DNA of 22,960 bases, from contig JANXQR010000577.1 in the NCBI GenBank assembly GCA_025353435.1, forward strand, positions 1-22,960. The letters run 5' to 3'. How positions within the stretch are numbered: position 1 is the stretch's first letter; every line of letters starts with the position of its first letter. Position numbers and translations under genes: made by a program. Origin of the DNA: Acidobacteriota bacterium. Lineage in GTDB: Bacteria > Acidobacteriota > Terriglobia > Terriglobales > Acidobacteriaceae. Below are positions 14,044-21,248 of this stretch, piece after piece. The notes beneath the pieces are model-generated. The model saw nothing but the letters and a program-made list of their open reading frames with translations. It was not told the DNA's origin and searched no databases.

Positions 14044-14050
14044 CCTGTAC

Positions 14051-14260
14051 ATGAGGAAGAAAACCAAAAACCCGAATGCGCAGGCGCTTGGCAGCCTCGG
14101 TGGAAAGGCGCGGGCAACGAACCTTCCCGACGCCAAGATCGCCGAGATTGCCAGCAAGGGCGGGAGCGCAAGAGCCGCAAAGTTATCCGCTGCTGAACGC
14201 AGCCGAATAGCGAAGTTGGCCGTAGCAGCCCGTGAGACCAAGAGAAAGGGAGGGAACTGA
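14051..14260 (+). CDS. Small basic GG-repeat protein
   Basis: The 69-residue product begins MRKKTKNPNAQALGSLGGKA and contains two tandem 20-residue units, GGKARATNLPDAKIAEIASK and GGSARAAKLSAAERSRIAKL, then a basic tail. Short proteins of this GGKARA type are found on phages and islands; I know of no established function. The charge and repeats suggest nucleic-acid binding. ATG 14051 is chosen because the promoter ends directly before it, and there is no Shine-Dalgarno sequence. It ends one base before the start of the second recombinase, so the strong promoter here probably drives that gene too. Confidence 0.75.
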   Translation: MRKKTKNPNAQALGSLGGKARATNLPDAKIAEIASKGGSARAAKLSAAERSRIAKLAVAARETKRKGGN

Positions 14261-14261
14261 A

Positions 14262-15521
14262 ATGCGAAACCGCAAGCAAAACGGTCAGATCGTTCGAATA
14301 GGGGATAGATGGTACGTCCGCTATTGGGAACGTCGCAACATTGGAGGGACAGTGGAACGGAAGCGAGTGACACATCACCTTGGGTCTGTGGAGACGCGCG
14401 GCAAGCGCCCGCCCGCCGACATCGAGAAGGAAGCGGAACGCCACATGGCAACCGTGAACGGGGGCGCAATTCCTGCGGATCGGATCGTAACGATTGGCGA
14501 CTTTGTGGAGCGCGTCTATTTGCCTTGGATAGAGCAGCACAAGCGGCCTTCCACCGCGAAGGGATACCGGGACATCTGGGAAGATCACTTGAAGCCATAT
14601 TGCCAGCGCGTGTGGCTCAAAGACACCCGGACCTATCACGTCCAAGGCTGGCTGGATGAAATCGGCAAGCGCAGTCTGAGCCGGAACACGCTGAAACACA
14701 TCAAGAGTGTCGTGAGTGCGATTTTCACCCTGGCGAAGCAGCAAGACTATTTCCATGCTGAGAACCCCGCCCGCGACACAGCGATCAATCCTGGGGCTGC
14801 TGAGCCTCAAGAAACGTATGCGTACTCGCTTGAGGAAATACAAGGCATTCTCGCCCGACTCCCCGAACCCGCCGGGACCGCGTTTGCAATCGCCGCGTTC
14901 ATGGGGCTGCGATATGGCGAGATTCGCGGGCTGCAATGGGAGAACTATCGAAACGAGGAAATGCACGTCACCCGCTCGATCTGGAATGGACGGATCACAG
15001 ATCCCAAGACTCGCAAGGGACGCGCTCCGGTTCCGGTGATTCGACAATTGACGGAACGGCTCGAACTGCATCGCCTTCGCTGCGGCAATCCGCAATCAGG
15101 TCCGATTTTTGCGAACGCACTCGGAAAGCCTCTTGCAATTGTGAGCCTGACGAGTCGGTATATCCTCCCAACTTTGAACCGTTGCGAGTTCTGCGGAAAA
15201 TCGGAGTCAACTCACCAGAAAGCGAATCACCCATACAAACGGGATAGCCGGATTCCTGAGTGGCATGGGTGGCATGCGGCACGGCGCGGTCTCGGCAGCA
15301 ACCTGTATCGCCTGGGTGTGCCCGATATGGTGATTCAGCGAATCCTTCGTCATGCAAACGTGAGCACGACGGCAACGTATTACATCAAGACTGCTGCCGA
15401 TGACGTTAGAAGTGCGATGACAAAGTTGGAAAATCGGATCGCAGAAGTAGGACGGTCTCAAACGGACACTATCGGGACACTTGAGACCATATTGGAGTCG
15501 AGCAATTCAACTATTCAATAA
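14262..15521 (+). CDS. tRNA-associated tyrosine integrase with a zinc-knuckle insertion
   Basis: A 419-residue phage-type integrase. An N-terminal arm-binding domain (WYVRYWERRNIGG) is followed by a SAM-like core-binding domain (FVERVYLPWIEQHKRPSTAK, about 82-180) and the catalytic domain with Arg217 (GLRYGEIRGLQW), His338 and Arg341 (WHAARRGLG), His364 (LRHANVSTT) and Tyr373. Between the core strands and the HxxR box lies Cys308-x2-Cys311-x6-His318-x4-His323, an unusual zinc-knuckle-like insertion. ATG 14262 is chosen over an upstream GTG (14232) because GGGAGGGA (14249-14256) lies just before it. The stop lies 27 bases from the 3' end of tRNA-Ser, so this is the probable enzyme for integration at that tRNA. 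It is unrelated in sequence to the recombinase at 12546. Confidence 0.9.
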   Translation: MRNRKQNGQIVRIGDRWYVRYWERRNIGGTVERKRVTHHLGSVETRGKRPPADIEKEAERHMATVNGGAIPADRIVTIGDFVERVYLPWIEQHKRPSTAKGYRDIWEDHLKPYCQRVWLKDTRTYHVQGWLDEIGKRSLSRNTLKHIKSVVSAIFTLAKQQDYFHAENPARDTAINPGAAEPQETYAYSLEEIQGILARLPEPAGTAFAIAAFMGLRYGEIRGLQWENYRNEEMHVTRSIWNGRITDPKTRKGRAPVPVIRQLTERLELHRLRCGNPQSGPIFANALGKPLAIVSLTSRYILPTLNRCEFCGKSESTHQKANHPYKRDSRIPEWHGWHAARRGLGSNLYRLGVPDMVIQRILRHANVSTTATYYIKTAADDVRSAMTKLENRIAEVGRSQTDTIGTLETILESSNSTIQ

Positions 15522-15547
15522 TCTATAAAACGTCTATTTTCAATAGA
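15520..15547 (-). terminator. Hairpin and T-stretch after tRNA-Ser
   Basis: On the minus strand TCTATT-GAA-AATAGA (15547-15533) forms a six-base stem and is followed by CGTTTTATAG. It directly abuts the tRNA 3' end. The stem is AT-rich and the T-tract is broken, so it is at best a weak terminator; it may instead be part of the integrase core site. Confidence 0.35.
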
Positions 15548-15548
15548 A

Positions 15549-15641
15549 TGGCGGAGAGAGGGGGATTCGAACCCCCGATAGAGCTTTTGACCCTATAACG
15601 GTTTAGCAAACCGCCGCCTTCAGCCACTCGGCCATCTCTCC
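15549..15641 (-). tRNA. tRNA-Ser (anticodon GCU)
   Basis: A 93-base cloverleaf with a long variable arm (class II). The acceptor stem GGAGAGA pairs with TCTCTCC, followed by discriminator G and an encoded CCA (15551-15549). The D-arm contains GCCGAGTGGCTGAAGGC, the anticodon loop TTGCTAA gives anticodon GCT, and the T-arm is GGGGGTTCGAATCCCCC. The integrase gene ends next to its 3' end, the usual arrangement for tRNA-targeting elements; the tRNA itself is intact. Confidence 0.97.
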
Positions 15642-15806
15642 AACGATCTGTGTCGGATTATACCGGAAGTCCGGCTGCGATTGCTTTTGAAGCCATCTTT
15701 TCCCGCGCACTTTCACAGCTTGTGGGCCCGATTAAGAGCGAGCTCTCCCTGCTTCCGACTCCTCTCGACGGCAACCATCGCCCCGGACTTCCTGCAACAA
15801 AGTTCT

Positions 15807-15835
15807 TTGGTTCCCGGGTTGGTTTCCGATAGATT
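15807..15835 (+). promoter_or_regulatory. Candidate promoter of the permease gene
   Basis: TTGGTT (15807-15812), 17 bases, TAGATT (15830-15835). The -10 box ends seven bases before ATG 15843 and no Shine-Dalgarno sequence is present, so the transcript may be leaderless. Confidence 0.4.
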
Positions 15836-15842
15836 CACAATC

Positions 15843-17255
15843 ATGCGCGCCAGCTCAAGTGGGTCTGAAATCGTCGTCTCTGACTCGGCTGCAAGGGCTC
15901 GCCGCAATCCCCCCAACATTCCGTCGAGTCGCCCTCGCAGAAAGATGCGCTTCCTTTCGCTCGTCGCCGCCACCTTTTTCATGGTGTCGGGCGGCCCGTA
16001 TGCCATTGAGGACATCCTGGGCGGCGCAGGCTACGGCCGCGCCATCATCATTCTGCTGCTCCTGCCAATCATTTGGAGCTTGCCCACCGCGCTTATGATT
16101 GGCGAACTGGCCAGCGCCATCCCCGCTGAGGGCGGCTTCTACGTTTGGGTGCGCCGTGCCATGGGGCCGTTCTGGGGTTTCCAGGAGGGCTGGCTTTCAC
16201 TGACAGCCAGTGTTTTCGACATGGCAATTTATCCGGCATTCGTGGTGAGCTACCTTGGCAAATTCGATCCAAGTCTTACCGCCGGCTGGCATGGATACGC
16301 ATGGTCGCTTGCCGTGGTGGCTTTATGTTGTCTATGGAATCTCTTCGGCGCGCCGGCCGTTGGCGACGGGTCGGTGGGAATGTCGGTACTCCTGCTGGCG
16401 CCATTTGCAGTGTTCGTGGTCTTGGGACTTTGGCATGGGCTCACTCTGCACCCTGCGGTTCAGTGGAGCGATCCGGTTTCGCACGCAGCACTCTCCACAG
16501 CGCTCCTGGTGGCCATGTGGAACTACATGGGATGGGACAACGCATCGACCGTTGCCGAGGAGGTCCATGATCCGCAGCGCACCTACCCACGCGCGATGAT
16601 TGCGTCCACTGCCATCGTTGCACTCGCTTACATTCTGCCCCTGGCTGCCATGGCGCTGGCTGGGCTCTCACTCGGCAGTTTTGAGACCGGCGATTGGACC
16701 TCTGCAGCACGCGTGATCGGCGGCCCCCTGCTGGCCACGGCCATTGCAGCCGGAGGCGTCATCACTGGGGTGGGCATGTTCAACGCGCTGGTCATGAGTT
16801 ACTCGCGCCTGCCCTTGGCAATGGCGGAAGACGGCATGTTGCCCCGGTTTGTTGCTCGCCGAAACAGCCGCGGCGTCCCGTGGATTAGCGTAGTGTTATG
16901 CGGCATTGCCTGGGCGCTGGCTCTGAAACTGCCATTCGAAAAGCTCATCGCCATTGACTTGGTTCTCTACGGCACCAGCCTTGTGCTCGAGTTTGTTGCG
17001 CTGGTTGTACTGCGGTTCCGCGAGCCGGACATGATACGGCCCTTTCGCGCAGGGGGCCTCGGAATGGCGGTTTCCCTGGGAGCATGCCCGACGGCACTCA
17101 TCGGTTACGCACTCTATGCCTCGCGATCGGACGAGGTGGTGTTGGGCGGCAGGCATGTTTCGGCACTTTTGTTTTCAGCGGCGATTGCGCTGCTTGGGCC
17201 TCTGCTGTACCAATTCGCACGGACAAGGGCGCGAAGGGCCGCATCCGGCAACTGA
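15843..17255 (+). CDS. APC-superfamily amino acid/polyamine permease
   Basis: From ATG 15843 the product has 470 residues; longer frames from 15681 would put a non-hydrophobic extension on the N-terminus. About 12 membrane helices are visible after a polar start of about 40 residues. The first helix contains MVSGGPYAIEDILGGAG, the unwound substrate-binding region of APC transporters. NYMGWDNASTVAEEVHDPQR in the sixth to seventh helix region is typical of the bacterial and plant branch that includes polyamine uptake (PUT/LAT-like) carriers. Substrate is therefore an amino acid or polyamine, not resolved further. It lies beside tRNA-Ser with no operon partner; the next gene starts 120 bases later. 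Confidence 0.85.
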   Translation: MRASSSGSEIVVSDSAARARRNPPNIPSSRPRRKMRFLSLVAATFFMVSGGPYAIEDILGGAGYGRAIIILLLLPIIWSLPTALMIGELASAIPAEGGFYVWVRRAMGPFWGFQEGWLSLTASVFDMAIYPAFVVSYLGKFDPSLTAGWHGYAWSLAVVALCCLWNLFGAPAVGDGSVGMSVLLLAPFAVFVVLGLWHGLTLHPAVQWSDPVSHAALSTALLVAMWNYMGWDNASTVAEEVHDPQRTYPRAMIASTAIVALAYILPLAAMALAGLSLGSFETGDWTSAARVIGGPLLATAIAAGGVITGVGMFNALVMSYSRLPLAMAEDGMLPRFVARRNSRGVPWISVVLCGIAWALALKLPFEKLIAIDLVLYGTSLVLEFVALVVLRFREPDMIRPFRAGGLGMAVSLGACPTALIGYALYASRSDEVVLGGRHVSALLFSAAIALLGPLLYQFARTRARRAASGN

Positions 17256-17375
17256 CGCTTTACCTATCCCCGGCGCTTGCCGTTCTCCACATCACGCCAT
17301 TCCGATCGTGAGCAGACAGTCTTTGCCCACAAGCTGAAACCGTAAGATCATTCTCGTCGGGCATACTAAAGTGAC

Positions 17376-20045
17376 ATGGTCCCGTCTCGCCTCATTCCCC
17401 TTCTGGCGTCAGCAATGTTCGTCTCATCTTTTGGCACGATGTCTGCCCAGACCGCAGTCACAGCCGTGTTGCCCAATGGCCGCGAAATCCATCCGGTCGG
17501 CAACTGGATCCCGCTGGCCCCTTACCCGTTTGCGCTGGCCGTGAGCCCTGATGGAGGTGAGATTGCGATTCCCTCCATCGGCTTCCCGTTTGCCATCAAC
17601 GTTGTGGACAGCCAGCTTGACGAACAACCCAAAGTCCGCAGAATGCCCTCAGGAAGCGAGAACGTTCCAGAGATCGAGGTCCACGCAGGGCTCGTGTATT
17701 CGCACACCGGCGCATCGCTCTACGTGGCCACGGGAGACTCGGGAAAGATCCGCGCCTACCGGACAAGCGACTGGCAGGTCGCTGGAGAAGTTTCTCTGGA
17801 CGGGCCAACGGACGGCAAGCAATTCGCAGGCAGTTTCGCGGCAACTCTTGCGCTCTCTCCCGATGGCAACCGCCTCTATGCCCTCGATCAAGGCAACTGG
17901 CGTGTCGTCGTGCTCGATGCCCATTCGCTGGACCGCATCGCGTCGGTTCCGACCGGTGCGTATCCCTATGGCCTGGCGGTATCGTCCGATGGCGTGCACC
18001 TCTATGTCACCAATTCGGGCCTCTTCGAATACTCGATGATTCCAGACGGTGATGCGAAAGACCCCCTCAAGGCCGGGCTGCATTTTCCTCCTTTCGGATT
18101 TCCATCGAAAGAAGCGCGTGAGGGCGTAACGGCGGAAGGGCGCAAGATTCCCGGCCTCGGCGATGAGAACTCTGACCGCGGCAGCTCGCTGTGGACCTAC
18201 GACATCAGTGACCCATCGCATCCGGCCGTGGCAGCGCGTCTGCGCCTCGGCGCAGCCATAAGTGAAGCCACGCGGGGGGGAGCCGCGCCTACCGGTGTCG
18301 CTGTCGATAGTGACGGCGTATTCGTGACGCTGGCGCACGACGACTCCGTGGTCAAGATCAGCGATAATGGCGAGCAAGTTATCTTGCAGACGCAGCTAAC
18401 ACCATTCGACGGATCTCGATTCAGCGACTCGGGTGGGCGTCCGTTACGCGGAGTCATGCCAAGCGGCATCGCGGTGCGCGACGGTCGCGTGTACGTAACC
18501 GAATCGGGTATCAACGCGGTCGCCGTCCTTGATGAAGCAACGATGAAAGTCATCGAACACATCCCGGTCGGATGGAACCCCTCGGCCGTTGCGCTTTCGC
18601 CAGACGGCAACACGCTTTACGTGGTGAACACGAAGGGCAGGGGAGCGGGACCGAACGGCGGCAAACAGCACGATCCCACGCAACCCTCCTACATCGGATC
18701 TCTCGAATTGGGCAGTCTCAGCGTGATTCCCCTCGGCAGTTTGCCTGCGCCTGAAAAGCTCACACAAACCGTTGTCGACGCTAACACCGCGGCGATTGCG
18801 AAGCAGCCGCCACTTCCGCGGCTCAAGCATTGCTTCCTGGTGATTCGTGAGAACCGCACCTACGATGAAGTGCTCGGTGACGTGTCCGGCGGCAACGGCG
18901 ATGCTTCACTAGCTCGCTATGGAATGGATGGCTGGGCCGCCGAAGAAAATTCTGCGACGCATCTCAAGGTCACGCCGAATCTGCATGCGTTGGCGAAGCT
19001 GTATGCGATGAGCGATAACTTCGATGTCGACTCGGATGTATCAGCCGACGGTCACCGTTGGGTGATGGGCATCAACCCCACCCCATTTTTCAACACCGCA
19101 TGGACCTCCGGTTACGGCGGACGCCGTCATGGCGATCCACACGCCGAGGAGCCCGGCCGACGCGCATTTTTCGGCGGCACCGACGCTCCCATGCCTGAAG
19201 ACGAACCGCAATTTGGTTCGCTCTGGGAGCACGTTGCATACGGCCCGAAGGGCGCGCGCGGCATACTCAACTACGGCGAAGGCCTGGAGCTCGAGGGCAA
19301 CGCTGAGATCGACGGCGCGGAGCCCGAGGGTCAGCGCCTCTTCATGAATGCGCCCCTTCCGAATCCTGTCTTTGAATCAACCGACCGACAATTCCCGACC
19401 TTCAACCTTGGTATTCCCGACCAGTTTCGCGCCACGGAATTCGAGCGCGATTTCAAGCGAAGGATTGCACACGGAAACGTGCCAGCCCTTATTGTCATCC
19501 GCTTGCCCAACGACCACACCATGGACCCGCGCCCTGGAGACGGCTATCCCTATCGTGCTTCCTACGTCGCCGACAACGACCTGGCGCTGGGCCGCATCGT
19601 CGCCTTCCTTTCCAAGACTTCAATCTGGAGAGACTCCGCGCTGTTCGTGACAGAAGACGACGCCCAGGACGGAGTCGATCACATCGACGCGCATCGCAGC
19701 ATTCTTCTCGTGGCCAGTCCGTGGGTCAAGCCCGGATCGGTCTCGCACACCCACACCAGCATGGGGTCCATTACGCGCACCATTGATGAACTGCTGGGCC
19801 TTGGCCCGCTCAATCTTGAAGATGCCTTGGCGGGAGAAATTCAAGGGGTTTTCGATAGTCGCCTGCATGCGGTGGAGTACGATGTCCGCCCCTCTGACCC
19901 GCGCGTGTTCGTTGCATCCAAAGCTCATGCCGCCAAGCCCAAGACCAAGGAAGATGCCGCCGCTCTTCACGATGTCGACGATGCCGAACAGATCCGCACG
20001 GAGATGGATGGGCCTCGGAATAATTTGCACAGACCGAAAAATTAG
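17376..20045 (+). CDS. Secreted beta-propeller / phosphoesterase fusion protein
   Basis: The 889-residue protein has a Sec signal peptide (MVPSRLIPLLASAMFVSSFG, ending near MSAQ). Residues about 40-460 hold repeated YVTN/YncE-type blades, each with an SPDG or SSDG turn (for example ALAVSPDGGEIAI, ALSPDGNRLYAL, ALSPDGNTLYVVN). The C-terminal half is a phosphoesterase of the phospholipase C/acid phosphatase superfamily: ENRTYDE at residues 492-498, the TEDDAQDGVDHIDAHR stretch at 759-774 likely binding metal, and PWVKPGSVSHTHTSMGSITR near 785. Such bifunctional YncE/phosphoesterase proteins are recurrent in Acidobacteria and others, but the natural substrate is unknown. It should act in the periplasm or outside the cell. 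It converges on the pyrophosphatase gene. Confidence 0.88.
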   Translation: MVPSRLIPLLASAMFVSSFGTMSAQTAVTAVLPNGREIHPVGNWIPLAPYPFALAVSPDGGEIAIPSIGFPFAINVVDSQLDEQPKVRRMPSGSENVPEIEVHAGLVYSHTGASLYVATGDSGKIRAYRTSDWQVAGEVSLDGPTDGKQFAGSFAATLALSPDGNRLYALDQGNWRVVVLDAHSLDRIASVPTGAYPYGLAVSSDGVHLYVTNSGLFEYSMIPDGDAKDPLKAGLHFPPFGFPSKEAREGVTAEGRKIPGLGDENSDRGSSLWTYDISDPSHPAVAARLRLGAAISEATRGGAAPTGVAVDSDGVFVTLAHDDSVVKISDNGEQVILQTQLTPFDGSRFSDSGGRPLRGVMPSGIAVRDGRVYVTESGINAVAVLDEATMKVIEHIPVGWNPSAVALSPDGNTLYVVNTKGRGAGPNGGKQHDPTQPSYIGSLELGSLSVIPLGSLPAPEKLTQTVVDANTAAIAKQPPLPRLKHCFLVIRENRTYDEVLGDVSGGNGDASLARYGMDGWAAEENSATHLKVTPNLHALAKLYAMSDNFDVDSDVSADGHRWVMGINPTPFFNTAWTSGYGGRRHGDPHAEEPGRRAFFGGTDAPMPEDEPQFGSLWEHVAYGPKGARGILNYGEGLELEGNAEIDGAEPEGQRLFMNAPLPNPVFESTDRQFPTFNLGIPDQFRATEFERDFKRRIAHGNVPALIVIRLPNDHTMDPRPGDGYPYRASYVADNDLALGRIVAFLSKTSIWRDSALFVTEDDAQDGVDHIDAHRSILLVASPWVKPGSVSHTHTSMGSITRTIDELLGLGPLNLEDALAGEIQGVFDSRLHAVEYDVRPSDPRVFVASKAHAAKPKTKEDAAALHDVDDAEQIRTEMDGPRNNLHRPKN

Positions 20046-20065
20046 AGAGATATTTTGGCCATGTC

Positions 20066-20099
20066 TGAAAACGAAAACAGGGCCGTCTCGCGGCGGCCC
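20066..20099 (-). terminator. Intrinsic terminator of the pyrophosphatase gene
   Basis: On the minus strand GGGCCG (20099-20094) pairs with CGGCCC (20085-20080) and is followed by TGTTTTCGTTTTC. It lies in the 79-base gap between the convergent phosphoesterase and ppa genes. The T-rich side belongs to the minus strand, so it terminates ppa. Confidence 0.7.
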
Positions 20100-20124
20100 C
20101 ATCATTACGTTCCAGCCTACTCCG

Positions 20125-20700
20125 CTACTTCGTTGACTTGCCCCCTGCCGCTACCGGTCGCGCGTCGGCCTTCTTTGCCTTGCTAACTTCAAACTGCTTA
20201 GCGGCAAGAATCACGCGATCCCTCGCATACGCCGCGTCGTGCCATCCCTTGATCTCCACGCGCTTGCCTTCAAGATCCTTGTAGATCGAGAAGAAGTGCG
20301 TGATCTCCTTCAGCATGTGCGGATAAATATCCGTGTAATTCCAAACATTGGTGTAGCGCGGGTTGTTATTACCCACCGCCAACACCTTTTCGTCGAGCAC
20401 GCCCTGATCCAGCATCTCCAGCAGCCCAATCGGCCGCACTTCCTGCAGACACCCCGGAAAAGTCGGAGCCGGCACCAGCACCAATACATCCAGCGGATCG
20501 CCATCGTCGCTCAGTGTAGAAGGAATAAAGCCGTAGTCACCGGGGTAATGCACTGGCGAATGAAGATTGCGGTCCAGCTTGAAGACATGAAGCTGCTTGT
20601 CATATTCAAACTTATTGGTGCCGTCCTTGGGAATTTCGATGACGGCCCGGAAAACCTCGGGCGAACGATCGCCAATGGGCAGCTCCAGATAGTTAACCAT
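20125..20700 (-). CDS. ppa: Inorganic pyrophosphatase (family I)
   Basis: The 191-residue cytoplasmic enzyme hydrolyses pyrophosphate to two phosphates and so drives nucleotide and polymer synthesis. Family I signatures are present: EIPKDGTNKFEYDK (22-35), HYPGDYGFIPSTL (51-63) and the metal site DDGDPLDVLV with Asp66, Asp68 and Asp71, matching Asp65, Asp67 and Asp70 of the E. coli enzyme. Length is normal, with a short Ala/Lys-rich tail. ATG 20700 is supported by AGGAG about eight bases upstream. A terminator lies behind it, so it is a single-gene unit, divergent from purS. Confidence 0.95.
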   Translation of the reverse strand: MVNYLELPIGDRSPEVFRAVIEIPKDGTNKFEYDKQLHVFKLDRNLHSPVHYPGDYGFIPSTLSDDGDPLDVLVLVPAPTFPGCLQEVRPIGLLEMLDQGVLDEKVLAVGNNNPRYTNVWNYTDIYPHMLKEITHFFSIYKDLEGKRVEIKGWHDAAYARDRVILAAKQFEVSKAKKADARPVAAGGKSTK

Positions 20701-20900
20701 TTCTTATGCTCCTCTTAATGACTCTCTTGACTCATACACGATGAATTGGATGCGTGGCTTTCAGAAACGCAGCAATCGGCCACAGGAAAGTACGGGGACA
20801 AACCATAACGACAATGAATGCTTCACGGCCAAAAGGGGAAGTTGCGGGCGGAGACCTCTCCGGCGCCTGGCCCATCGTGCGCCACCGCTCGCCGAACTAA

Positions 20901-20906
20901 TATAAT
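20901..20906 (+). promoter_or_regulatory. TATAAT box directly before purS
   Basis: A perfect -10 hexamer ends five bases before ATG 20912. No good -35 is visible 16-18 bases upstream and there is no Shine-Dalgarno sequence. Transcription would start on or next to the start codon. Confidence 0.5.
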
Positions 20907-20911
20907 CACGG

Positions 20912-21160
20912 ATGATGAAGGCTCATGTCTACGTTACGTTGAAGACCTCGGTGCTCGATCCTCAGGGTCAGACCATTCACAACGCCCTTCGCAAGATAGG
21001 ATTCGCGCAGGTTGAAGCCGTTCGCCAGGGCAAGTATTTCGCGCTTTCCCTCGCAGATGGCCTGTCTCCCGCCGATGCGAAAGCCCTGGTCGAGCGCATT
21101 GCCCGCGAGGTCCTTACCAACCCCGTCATCGAAGAGTTCACGTACCGCATTGAGGAATAG
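20912..21160 (+). CDS. purS: Phosphoribosylformylglycinamidine synthase subunit PurS
   Basis: The 82-residue protein is the small structural subunit of the PurS-PurQ-PurL complex, the fourth step of purine synthesis, where it helps ammonia transfer between PurQ and PurL. Recognisable features are KAHVYVTLKTSVLDPQGQTI (the first strand and loop), the VRQGKYFAL strand, and the C-terminal LTNPVIEEFTYRIE, all standard. Two ATG codons (20912 and 20915) are adjacent; the first is used because of the TATAAT box before it. Unusually, no purQ or purL follows: the next gene on the same strand is glmS, 88 bases away. Confidence 0.93.
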   Translation: MMKAHVYVTLKTSVLDPQGQTIHNALRKIGFAQVEAVRQGKYFALSLADGLSPADAKALVERIAREVLTNPVIEEFTYRIEE

Positions 21161-21236
21161 GGAATCTTCGTCCTGCTTCCTTGATCGCCTCCGAACTACG
21201 GAGTCACGCGTCACACGCGCTCAGAACCCCGTCGCA

Positions 21237-21242
21237 TAAAAT
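21237..21242 (+). promoter_or_regulatory. TAAAAT box before glmS
   Basis: TAAAAT ends six bases before ATG 21249. No convincing -35 and no Shine-Dalgarno sequence are present. A leaderless start is suggested, consistent with purS and two other genes in this window. Confidence 0.35.
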
Positions 21243-21248
21243 CATCCC

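Noticed and set aside
20701..20911. Purine riboswitch between ppa and purS
   Set aside because: No conserved purine-aptamer loops are visible and the TATAAT box is next to the purS start, leaving no leader for a riboswitch.
21161..21248. glmS ribozyme upstream of glmS
   Set aside because: The gap is only 88 bases, shorter than the known ribozyme, and no conserved core is visible; a -10 box lies right before the start codon.
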